The position numbers and the translations under genes were made by a program. Source: Paralvinella palmiformis (Eukaryota > Annelida > Polychaeta > Terebellida > Alvinellidae). From it: DNA of 64,000 nucleotides. The stretch's first letter is position 1. The number at the start of each line of letters is the position of its first letter. The stretch spans positions 1 through 64,000 of the forward strand of contig JAODUP010001127.1 in NCBI GenBank assembly GCA_025642065.1, given 5' to 3'. Below the pieces are notes generated by a model, which saw only the letters and a list, made by a program, of their open reading frames with translations, had not been told where the DNA came from and did no database searches. Positions 45,595-57,432 of the stretch are shown one piece after another.

Positions 45595-48343
45595 TACCGA
45601 TCCTGAGGTATGGTTGTAATTTTATTTACTGTTCAAATACAACATATATGATATAATATACAGAATAATATGTTATTGCTGAAATAATTAATAATTTCAA
45701 AATTAAACTTATATATGGATTTATTGTTGTTGCCTAAAGACATATTTTCTGATGCAGAACTTTATTTTCAAAAGGTCGATTCCGCGATTTGTATTCCTCA
45801 ATTCTTGGCATTCCCGAAAATTATTATTCCTTCATACTGGCTTTGAAAGTCTCACAAACCAAGCCAGCCATTCCCAGTCTCATGTTGGATCAACCAGATA
45901 TCACAGTGAGGAATTAATTCATGTTTTGTTTGGATACTAACATATAACAAATATGCCGTTTATATTTATTTCTGACCCTGTTCATTTTCTAGCCATGTAT
46001 TAGCCTCTCGGGCGAATATGTTAGGTAAGGCTAGCGATCCCCAAAAAAACTCACCCCACTTATGCCTCATTTATTCACCGAATGTCCGATGGGCAACCAC
46101 AACGACTAAACAGTATCTCCACATTTTAGCACAGTTATCTTTCTACAGAAATAGTTGTCATCTTTGGATTAACAGAAGCTGTGACTTGTTGACGGTGAAA
46201 AAAATAAGATGGACAGAAACTCAGTGAACAAATGGCTGGGATTGTCTCGATGACGTTTATTTGTGTCCTCAGGACATACGACTCATTGGCTACTGGATCA
46301 AGGAATGAGATGATCAGGTCAAGACAAATCACTGAGAAATCAAACATTTTTCGCACACAAACAGTCAACATTGGATTTCAGTCCCACGATCTAGAGGTCT
46401 ATATTCCAATGTTATCATATTATTACGGTAAATGGGTGTCCGTAGTGTCGGTAAACAGGACTAATAAATAACCAAGTAAGACATCGGGGCGTAATTCATT
46501 TGTAAACAAAAGCCATTATTTTCCATCTATCAAAACAGTTGTAAAATCCATCGTTATATATCTTACACAATGAAGACATATGCTGTATCGTCTTTTAAAT
46601 ATGCGGTGAATTCTGAGCCCCGGTTAGAAGACAGCAACAATCATCTTTCTATAGAGGCCATGCAATGCTTCGATTTGGGTCATAAATGTGTTGTGTGGTG
46701 ACCGGAAATGCACTCTTAAAAAGCCTTAGCTTCAAAACAAGAAGTGGTGGAATGGGAAAACGCAAAACATATTTATCTGGCAGATATCATCCATTTGCTC
46801 CGCAATGAACTAATATAGGTAATAAGCTTACTGACTGACTCACTACGTCTGTAATATGGATGCATGAAAAACAACATAAAACAGTCACCCCACGAAAATC
46901 CTCAACAGCAAAGCATCTAATGTACAACAAGCTGACCTTCAATTTACGATCTCCAGCTATATACAGTGAACTGAAACTATGTCAATCTGTTACGTCATCA
47001 ATTCTGGCTGGCACTTTCTATTCAGATGCGTGGTTGTATAACAAAAGAAAAATTCTTGAATTGAAACCAATGCCCAGAATTTAATTTTGTGTTGACCTGG
47101 TTCTGTTAAAAGAATTCCCTGAACCAAGACCATTAAACAAGTTAGTAACATGTCTGAACAATGTGAACATGTACAAAAAATATCTTACAGATATATGGTG
47201 TCTGTACAAATTACTATAATACAACTGATGTTATCTTTCTGCTCGTCGGAATTCGACATAAACATTATTATTGAAGCCATGGCCTGGTTCTTGTATGTAC
47301 CGTACCTCATATCTGCTTACAGTCTAACTCTTCTACATATAACCAATGAAGAAGCATCGGATATCACACGTAAAACAATAATGAATATATGTAGCAACAT
47401 CAGACAAAATATCTGTCATCACTAGCTATTACATAATAGAAACAAAAGCTTCAGACACATCAGTACTAATATTATTATAATTATTAATATTATTGTTGCT
47501 ATTAATATTTTTAGCATTAGATATTAGTGTTATTAACACAGGAGTCATTCAGCAATAAGAATATCTTTCATGAAACAAAACAGTGAAATTATGAATTAGT
47601 TAATTAAAGATAAACATCTAAACATAAATACTAAAGGAGTATACATAAAATCTTGAGACTTGCGTATGCCAATTTCTGATAGTTTATAAATAACACAAAC
47701 AACTACATTTGCAAGAATTCATACTTATATGAGTATATCAAATCCAAAATGAAAAAACTGCGTTTAAATTTTTTAGCCAATCAATGTTTATGTTTTGATT
47801 GACATCTAGACTACAAATCAATTTTCATATTCATGAGCCTCATCTAACATCAATAACCATTGACAAACATTGTGCCACCAATATTTCTTGCTCCAGATAC
47901 ATTTAAACAGAAGAATCTAGCAGGCTTCAACTTCAAATAAAGATTGACTGAAAGATGAAAAACCATCTATTTCAATGGTTTATTGTTGAACGTCACACAC
48001 AAAAGCATGGATTCTTATAAACACAAATCTGTATATTATAAATAATAACAACAAAAATGGCATAGACTCTATATATGCCCCCTTTTTGCATGCACGTGAA
48101 AGACAAAGTAAAATAATGTTTTAAATCAGGTTAACACATTGAGATAAAAGTTAACTACGTAATTTTTTCATGAACCAAGAACAACTGAAATAAAAGATTC
48201 TTCTTAACGAATGATTTACTGTATTTAAATCTAAAATTTAACAGGTTTCTTACTTATAAAAGCATAAATAATACATGCCAATCTCGAGAAAAAGATGTTT
48301 CATAATAACTTTTCATTAATATATCATGAAGAATCATGATATG

Positions 48344-48382
<39 letters not shown>

Positions 48383-48555
48383 TACATACATATATATCAG
48401 GTAATAAACTTTATCCCCTTTTTATATATTCAATGTCATGAGGTCAGAATACTTTACAACAAATTCTGTCTGAAGTTAAAACCAGCTACAAAACCACAGA
48501 AAAGACAAGTACATTGGCTGAAGATAATTATGCCAGTCAGAAGTGAAATGACAGA
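45595..48555. other. Intergenic, possible hydrophobic frame
   Basis: No confirmed gene. A plus-strand frame at 47150-47425 is hydrophobic (VQITIIQLMLSF, then EAMAWFLYVPYLISAYSL) and ends in a polar tail. It faintly recalls the last helices of gustatory-receptor-like proteins, but no splice-linked exon supports it. A (TA)n array lies at 48343-48376. Confidence 0.35.
47979..47984 (-). terminator. Candidate poly(A) signal, DBR1 gene
   Basis: TTTATT on the plus strand is AATAAA on the minus strand, about 570 bases below the DBR1 stop codon. Confidence 0.4.
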
Positions 48556-51500
48556 TCAACTTTCTTCATTGTTAGCATAAAGTGCTTGATTTCGTCGCTT
48601 CAATTTCTTCATCTTCACTGGACTTGATTCATCTCCAGTCATCGAGGACAGTGTGTCTGTATCCGCTGATGCACTGCGTTTTCCAGATGAAACACTACTG
48701 TCACTTTCCATTGATGCATTTAATTTCTCTGTGCATTCCTCTACGAACAATATTTGACCGGGTAAAGAGTTTTTGAACTCAAATGAACTATCATCAAGAT
48801 TGGAAGTGAGTTGGCTACAATCGGCTTCTTCCATGTTACACTTCGGTGGAGGTAGCGATAAACTAGGCTGCTCTTGATTTATAGGTGAGGCATCTTTAGC
48901 GATTGATACTTCACTATCTTCATCCCCATCTAAATCATCAATCGAGATCTCATCTGGGTTGTTGCTCATTTCGAGGGTGGAATTAATCGTGGTTAGGTCG
49001 ATGGTGGAATCGGTCAGATCACTGTCATCCACCAGAGCACTGTCGTCAAGTGATCCCACATCACTGGCAGGTGACTGAATCGTGATCTCATAATTGGCGG
49101 GCTTCTGCTTGCCACAAAACACGGCAAATGGGTCAGTCAGTTCAAGCATCTCGCATAACAACGTTGTCTGGGGGTTAATCGTCATCTGTGGTGAACACCG
49201 TTCCTTAGTTTTGGGGTCATATGGCTCAGCTGTCCTCTCAAAGTTTTCTGGAATTTTGAAAATTTGGCCAAAATCCTCAGACACAGCTTCAACTTCTTCA
49301 GATGTGGGTGTGAAATCATATCTAGTTTTGAAAAGAATGTAAGAATGATATAGATGACTGAAAACTCTGATTTACCAGCTACTGTCAACAGTGTTTGAGA
49401 ATTGTTTGTTTCATGATCAGCCTATATTACTCACCTATTTGGACTTCCCACCCCAGGCATGTAGCAATTACTTCTGGATAAGGTCAGCAGGTGGTTGGTA
49501 GATTTCAGTATGGCTAACCATTCGGGATCTAATTCTAACTCTACCAACTTAGAGGAATCACTAGGAATGTCTATTATCTAGAAGTGAAGAATGTATTTAT
49601 AAAAACTAATCATCACTACTGTACAATTAATGAAAGACATATTTAATTGTCTGCCAAAATCCAAGAGTTTTAAGCTGCAATGCAACACAAAAATATTTTG
49701 AACACAAACAGTATTTTGAAAAAATATGTGTATTAAATCCGTGTTACCTCTGAAATAACATATATGGTATTAATGGCTTAAATAGATGACATTTTGTTGG
49801 ATTACTTTGAACTAATTAAATTACGTTTTGATTTGGACCAATTATACAATTAATTATTTTATTGTGGATAAATATATTGAGTAAGTACAACAGGATATGA
49901 TTTGATTGATTTATATATATATCTTTTTTGTGCATTCCCGACACCAGGTTATATCAGTGTGCAGACAGCCATTGATGTAAATTTCTTACTTTATTACCAA
50001 CGATAGTTTGGATTATTCATCAGTGAATGCTAATATTTATTTCTGCCTTTGGGTATTACTGATGCCTAACATTAATAGCCTTATCTATAACAGATTCTGT
50101 GATTATTTACTCAAGTACAATTGTATACAGTACCTTTGATTTATAATTTACTGAGCATTTGCTTTGGTAAAGTAAATACAAAATGAATGTGTGTGTGTGT
50201 GTGTGTGCGCATATGCATGCACATGAACAAGTCGTTATAACTAACCTGAAGAAATTTCCTCTTTGGTAAACATTTGTCCAATGCTAGAAATTTAGTTTCT
50301 TTGGTGTCCTCATTCTCACTCTGTCAAAGATTCAAAAATATACAAATTATATCAAGGTGTACCCCAAACAGCAGAACATAATTACTTCAGAAGAATGTAC
50401 AGACTGGCCCCATTATAATGCAGTTCAGTAAAACACGTAGATATAACGTGGGTGGCTCCTGGTTTTTTGGACCAAAGGTAGATCCAATGACAATTAATTC
50501 CTATTACTTGTTTCTCAATGCGCAGCTATTATTTGTGTTTTATTAATAACATGCAAAAACATATTCCCATATAACAGCCCCCTATGTTTCTATCATTATC
50601 CTATCAAATCTTGAATGGCATACTGAACCCACAGCATAACATAACAACAGATCTGAAGCTGAGAAGATGCTGAAAAGAAAATCCTGCTCTGTTAGAAATA
50701 TTGGAATTAATCACCGGAGTTCAACAAGGTGAAACCCAAGCCAAAGTGTCCCGTGACAAAGGTGTGCCATAATCTACTAATCATGGATGGATAAAAGATG
50801 AAACAAGTTACATCAATTATATGTTAGGTAGCCAATTTGTTTACCTTATGTGTTACCAGTGCAGCAAATTTACAGTGCAGGTGTGCAGCAAACCAGTATT
50901 TTGGCTTTACATGATGTAACAGCTCTTCAGCAGCTACACTGCCCAGTGTGCCACTCTCTACCTCACTTCTGAAGAATGCCTTTTTACTAAGCAGTGCCCG
51001 CACATTTCCATAGTCATAAATACCTCTTGGCCAGTCATGACTGATGAAAATATCTATTGGTTTCTTGATCTGTCAGTTTTGAAATTTAATACAATTAATC
51101 AGTTTACATATTTAAAATAACTTATCTAATACCTGGACAAAGAACATTCAATTAATTATAATGAGGAAATAAATAAATATATATATTCTACTCATTTTGT
51201 GAAGTTAGCCACCAAAATAAAAAGTTATATTGCCAACAAGAACAGTACTAGTGCTTGCTCACCTGTTTTAACCGGAATACCTCAATATTACGTACATGAT
51301 AACAAGAACGCTTTGTTTCTTCCGTGTATGGTGGGTGCTCAAAATGACCTGGAATTATAGGTAAAATAAAGCTGTTAGAAGGTAATTCACACTGAAAAAT
51401 TACATGAACAATTTTTGGCCAAGAACAAGTATCTCTCTTTGTGTGTGTCTGTAAAATTAATTTTTTGTCATCTCTTATGTATCTATTTAATATAAATTTG

Positions 51501-54500
51501 GCAGCTAGTTGGAGTTTTGTTTTATTGATTTTATCATTTTGATCTATGAATTCACCAGGTAGAATAGTGCAATTTACTGCTTAATTGGTCAGATTATTTT
51601 TAATAAAATTACAAAATAATTACTTTCATTTAATAAAATTTATGAAAAATAATTGAGTAAAAGGATATCAGAAGAAGCTTATGTTCTAGTCCAGATGAGG
51701 ACTCTTTATTAGGCTTACCCCTGTGGTAATCTTTTCCTTTGTAGATCCCAGAGAGACCAGCTATCCTGATCCCACCACACTGGATTACACCAGCATATCC
51801 TTAAATATAAAATAGTTTTAAGTTAAACTAAAAATTATGCTCAAGGATGGTCATCTATTTTTGAAACTGTTTTTCATACAAATACTTCCCAACTACCAAA
51901 CAAGGAATAAATGTATTTCTATTTCGGTGCATAAAGAAACTGAAGTGCAATATATTATACTGCAAATAACGTACCCATATAGTATATATTTGGTGCTACC
52001 CATCCACCATAAGGTAACTCCTGCAGATAACTGGATGCCTCGTGGTTTCCTCCAATAATCACAGTTAAGATAGGAGCTGTTTTGTTCCCTGAATAATACC
52101 TGCAAAACAATTAAAATATTGCCAAAACATTAATGCCCAAAATTTATATTTATCAATAAAGACTCTTTTCTAACCACATACAACACTGAAATGATAATGC
52201 CAGTGTTTCCCCATGGCAAAAAGGTGCATGAGGTGGTACAAGCGAGGGCCGAAGCTGCGAAATCAGTCATGGACGTGATGGGGGTCCGGGGTCCAATCTA
52301 TTGCTTACCTATGCAATGTATCATACAGCATGTGATTTGTGTGATTCCATATAAATGTTTTCCTGTGCGTTTTCAGTCTTTTTTGATGAAGATTTTCATG
52401 CCAAGAACATTGTAAGACAATAGAAATACAGAACGGATAGCAAAACAAAACAGGTGTGTGCCATTTACTCCCAAAAACAGATTTACACATTAAAAAGGCC
52501 CAAAAATACCTATAAAATTATTATTAAACATTTTTCTGTTGTTACATCCTTAGAATGCTTATTCAGGAATATGCGGAAGATTTTAATGCCAAGAACATGG
52601 CTAACCACTCCAAATAAATCGTACAGTGGCTTAGTGTGGTGTGCGTAGGGTGTGGGGCAGCAATACTATAATTTTATTATTTTCGTGTGATTTTGAGGTA
52701 TTTATTTGGCAATGGCTATTTTCCCAAATGGATTAATTTTAAAGTTGGCACCATTTGTAGTAGTGCTGTTCCCCCTCTCACACAGGTAAATCTTTTATGT
52801 ACAATATACGCGTGTTTGCTGCTGCTGAAATTCTGTACATTAAGGAAGAAGGTATCCAATTTGGCTAAAACTCATGCTACTCCACTGAAATCGTATGCCA
52901 CATCCGGACATATGGAAGCGCTCTTGTCTGATTACATGCTTTTCCATTTTTGTGGTATCTGCATACCGTGTATATGGAATCTTACCTTAAAATACATCAT
53001 TGCTAAATGTGCAATGTTGCAGAAATGTAAGTGAATTGATGGCATAACTTTATATGGCTAGCTGACAATGAAATGTTGTGAAATAAAAATATTGCATTTT
53101 GGATATTTGTGACGAGGCGGTGTAAAAAATCAGTGCTGTGGGCCACCTTGCTCGTTATATAGTAGGGGAAACCCTGTAATGCTAAAACCTATCTACGAAA
53201 TTTTTTTATTTAATCAGCATGAAGTCATCATGTAAAATTCAAATTTAATAATAAACGGTTGACTTGAATATATACTTACTTCCAAAATGTATTCATTTTT
53301 CTGTATTTTGGAGGTACAGCCATTGTTTCCAAATCTGATTTATTCCTGACAGCCTAAAAATGAATACTATGTGAATCAATGAATAAAAAAATTACAAATA
53401 TAAGCACCAGCAGATTCTTCCTGGCACAAAAGTACCAGGAAAGAATCCACATTGGCTTATAGTAGAATATAAGCAGAACAATGTCTTTTCATGGGCACAA
53501 TTTGTATATTTATTGTAACATGTTTTGGTTACTGTACTAAAGTGAGCAAAAGTTAAATGAGAATGAAAGCTTCCAATACAATATATTCATCACAAACATG
53601 AACAATCATTGGAAATTAGTAGTTAACATATGATGTAGTCTCGTAAACAGTTTGGTTGATTTCACTCGGTACTGTCTCTTCTAGAGATAATCCATTACTT
53701 AAACCGAAATCTGTGTTATTGTCAGCACACATGATAAATGTGTACCGGCAACATTGTCATACTCATAATACTGCACAAATTATTCCACTCTTGCAACCCA
53801 ATTACTGATCCAGATTCCATAATTGCCAAATTTGTGTGAAACACCATGCTTAATCACCATAGCAAAGCCTGGCATTTTAGGTTACCTAAATTGGGTAGTG
53901 AATTAATATATCTTCCTGGTCAGATGAAGAAATAGTCCTAGAATCTATTTTACATAGGGCTGTTTGTCTTATACATGAGTAACATTCAATTGAAAACATA
54001 TTCAATAGAATTTATTGATGAATGAACCAAATTGCCATGGGTGATAATGGAAGAAATATACATTGGTTGGCTATCATACTGTATTTCACAGAATATTTCC
54101 ATGGGGATAATCATAATTATTACCTGGCATAATTTTTATGTATAAACATCTGTATATATGTGAACAGATCACATCGAGACTCATCACCAGACCATTATGT
54201 GCCTGGTCAGTGTATAACAAAATATTACTAAAGTATAACAAAATATTACATCAGGTGACTGCATACTATGTGGAGGAAAATATTAGATGGCAAAATGGCT
54301 CAAGCACGACAAGACTAAAGTAGACTTAATTTCCAAAGAGAACCAGCTGATCAAATATTACCTCAAAATTAACTGTTATGGCTTCTAAATGAAATAGACT
54401 TATCATCCTTTGCTGCTTTTGTATCGAGTTAACCTTTGAAATCCATTGTGGTGGCTGCTTCTAAATTAATTTTACTTAATCCATTTGCTGTACCAAGTTT

Positions 54501-55785
54501 GTTATTATCAGTTTGTAAACTGCTACTAAATATAGGCTTCTAATGATTCAGTCATACAAGAAGCTTGTAATTGCAATACTTTATTAATAATTTGATATGA
54601 ATGCGGAAAAAGAGGAAATGAGCATTTATTCGGTGACAGTTTTTTCCCATGATAAATAATGGTCTGCCACTCAACTTACACAGAGGTTCTACCTGTTTTC
54701 CTTTGAAGTGCCCATCAATACAGTTTGTCTTATACATGAGGTCATTTAATACATGTTATAAAAGGTAATAATTTAGGTTTACATCTTGCATGATAATGGA
54801 CGTATCATATGATATGGAGTTTAAAGGAACAATTCACCCTCAGATAATATTTCTTTAATATGTTGTGATTATAACAGTAAACAAATATTTCACAATGATA
54901 ATCCTGAACTATATCTGATATCACATATATCAGGAAATAATCCAAATTACCGGAGGGCCGCCATTATGGCTGCACCGGAAGTCAGTTTTGAAAGTGGGAA
55001 GGAGAAAGGTCGTGTTCTGACGTCACCTGGGGCAGGAGTACACAGAGTTAACATAGACACCAGCTAGTGTTCCCAGTTCTTCTCATGCTTTCTTCGATGA
55101 TTTAGCTTTTTTCAAAACAATTGTTATCATCCTCATCTTGTAATGATTCTTCTGGCTCAAACTGATATGGCTGAATGTCAGTCATGATGTAAATATAGCA
55201 TGATTACTCAGTTTTGATCTGGAATTATTCTTGGCTAACACCTGTTTACATGCTTTTAAATGTGTTGTACAGATTTCCGGTCAAATTGCTTGGTTCAAGT
55301 GATGCCAGGATTCAGGAGCTTCTGCTCTCTGTCCAGCTTCAAAATGGTGGTGCCCATAGGTCATTAAAAATCGATTAATCAGTACTTTGAACTGGATTAT
55401 TTAATATGTGGGTGATTGTTTTCAGATTTTGACATCATTTATGATATTTGTGAACATAGGCTGTATTAGTCCTGAAATGAAGGTGAACTGTTCCTTTAAT
55501 CTAAAACAGCATTGATATAAATTATTTATTAAGCTAAATAACTGCAAAGATTAGGTACTAAATCAGTCTCTAAGATTTCGAACATATTCATACAAAATTA
55601 ATTTGTATACAAAAACATTAAAAATTAGTCAATGTTAAATAATAAATGCAAAGGGGTCATACCTGAAAATCACCGCATATAAGAAGGAGATCAACCTTGA
55701 CGTTATTACATTTCTCTAAATATGCAACTGTCTCATAAATCTTGTCCAATTCTCCATGACAGCATCCTTCTACTGCAATCTTCAT
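48556..55785 (-). CDS. DBR1: RNA lariat debranching enzyme
   Basis: Nine minus-strand exons join in phase: 55663-55785, 53280-53353, 51975-52099, 51719-51799, 51263-51348, 50845-51069, 50246-50320, 49435-49577, 48556-49321. The product is 565 residues (human about 544). DBR1 cuts the 2'-5' bond of excised intron lariats in the nucleus. The start reads [18 protein letters not shown], with the C8 and H10 ligands that distinguish DBR1 from ordinary D-x-H metallophosphatases. D39 (CGDF), N84 (GGNHE), H174 (SHDWP) and H226/H228 (AAHLHCKF) fall at the same numbers as in human DBR1. The last exon encodes a long acidic Ser/Asp-rich tail (about 370-500) ending in a basic KMKKLKRR that could be a nuclear signal. 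Upstream in-frame Met codons exist but the conserved start is at 55785. The 5' UTR probably has another exon, because CAG acceptor-like sites lie just upstream. Confidence 0.97.
50190..50208. repeat. (TG)n microsatellite
   Basis: Short TG repeat in DBR1 intron 7, about 40 bases below exon 7. Confidence 0.85.
54825..55495. mobile_element. TTAA-flanked inverted-repeat element (671 bp)
   Basis: AGGAACAATTCACC at the left and GGTGAACTGTTCCT at the right are inverted repeats with one mismatch. TTAA lies directly outside both ends (54821-54824 and 55496-55499), the target duplication of piggyBac and Kolobok transposases. It has no coding capacity, so it is non-autonomous. It lies in DBR1 intron 1. 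The interior contains ACCGGAAGT, TGACGTCA and GGCCGCCATTATGGC. Confidence 0.8.
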
Positions 55786-56239
55786 TTTTACTTTACAATA
55801 AAAGCTTTCTGTCAAAGAAACAAACTGTACATTTAGAGACAATGAAAGTCTGCAAGCCTTCTTAGTATAACTTGGGGAACAGTGAGTTTAATAAATATAT
55901 CTTTTAATTACTGATATATGTATTCTTTAAAGACAATTTGCTAAAACAACCATTTTTAAACTATAGCATGAAAATCTATGTATTTATTTTTAATCAATCA
56001 TAAATCATCTTCATCAAATGGGGGTTTGATTTTAATTGGAAATTATTCTTGGGTTCATCAAGTATTTCAAAACCAATAAGCAGAAAGAATAATTTAGTTA
56101 ACTACCATCCTACATCATCGGAGAGAGTTCACAGATTCTATAATATTTTGTGTAGTGATGATGTTCAAATGTGACCCAGCAGACCACACTAACTATATAA
56201 TAATATTCATAAATATACTTTTGTTCTGAAAATACATGT

Positions 56240-56490
56240 TTGGGTGACTCCTGTTTAATTGTTATGACTGGGTAATATAAACAGCTTGTACTAAGTGACA
56301 TCAGATTTCAGGAACATCCGGTCTGCATTTGGCTTTTAAATGATGGTGTCAACACACCATTAATAGTCAATTAACCGCCGCTTTGAACTGAATTATTTTA
56401 TGTGTGGTTGAGCATGTCCATGTTTTGATATAATTAATAATTTGTATGAGCATAATTGTATTAATCTTGAAATTTTTAAATGAAGGCAAG
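56240..56490. repeat. Decayed second copy of the TTAA element
   Basis: Matches the last third of 54825-55495 in the same orientation: the segment ending 'gatttcaggaac', 'tgatggtgtcaacacaccat', 'actttgaactg' versus 'gctttgaactg', and 'gagcatgtccatgttttgat' toward 'aatgaagg'. The terminal repeat is lost. Confidence 0.6.
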
Positions 56491-57016
56491 TTAGATGTTA
56501 GACACTAAATTGCCATCCAAGCAGATTTGAGTGAGTGACTGGATTGTCTAGGCTTGGCACTGGACACATCTGGTACATATAACAAAGGAGTGCCACACCT
56601 GGGAAATGAAATATCAGATGCAATCTAGCCTATATGCAAAAATAAGACGTCTTAAAAATAATCTTGTTAGGTGTTACCCGACCGTATGACTCCAAAACCG
56701 CTGTATGGAATTGTGAAGAAATGAAAAATACATTTCAACACTTTTTTCATGCTTAAATTCTGCTTGTGTTTGTCATTTGATTGGTGTTTTGTTTTGACAT
56801 CTCACACAATGCATCAGTACTTTCAAGTCCTTTTCGGTCATTGAAATATCAACTTACTTGCGCTTTCTTCACTCTGTGTGTATTTGGGATGAATTGACTT
56901 GTTGTGGGTTTTTTTGCATGGTGACGTTATCTATCAAATGACGTTTAAACCACATGCAGATATGATTATCTGCTGAGTGAGGAATATTTATTAAAATGAA
57001 GTGGCTGCATTACTGA

Positions 57017-57432
57017 GCACCGGAAATGTGTTCACTAGTGCTAAAGGTCCAAGAACTCAATGTGCATGCACTGACTCCTGATGGTGGCAAGAACTTGCAC
57101 ATGCCCTAATTCCCGGACTTGTTATCTTCTTTTTTTTTTAAATATGGCGGCTGAGCATAATACACTTCTATTTGGTCTAAAGTTAGTTTGAGGCTTTCGT
57201 CATATTTGAAGATGTTCAAACAAGAATAAAGGAGATCGAAGATACCACATCTTTTTATATCTACGTCCGAGCATCAGAAACAAGCCAAAATAGGTGCTCA
57301 CGCATTCAGTGCTCAGTTCTTTTACACCAGCAAACACAGTTCCATGTCCGAGCACTACTAAAACCACAAATTTGGTGCATGCGCATTGAGTGCTCAGACC
57401 TTTAATGCCAACGAATACAGTTCCAATGTTCA
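57017..57432. repeat. Unclassified repeat cluster, tandem plus inverted
   Basis: On the minus strand two adjacent units of about 81-87 bases (57268-57432) share GGAACTGT[AG]TT, AAAG[GA].CTGAGCACT and AT..GCTCGGA. A third copy, GGAAATGTGTTCACTAGTGC then TCAATGTGCATGCACT, lies in plus orientation at 57017-57075. The result is a tandem pair facing an inverted partial copy. The family is unknown to me. Confidence 0.6.

Noticed and set aside
47150..47425. Hydrophobic frame recalling a gustatory-receptor-like protein
   Set aside because: Similarity is only general hydrophobicity; no partner exons with matching phase were found, so it is not called as a gene.
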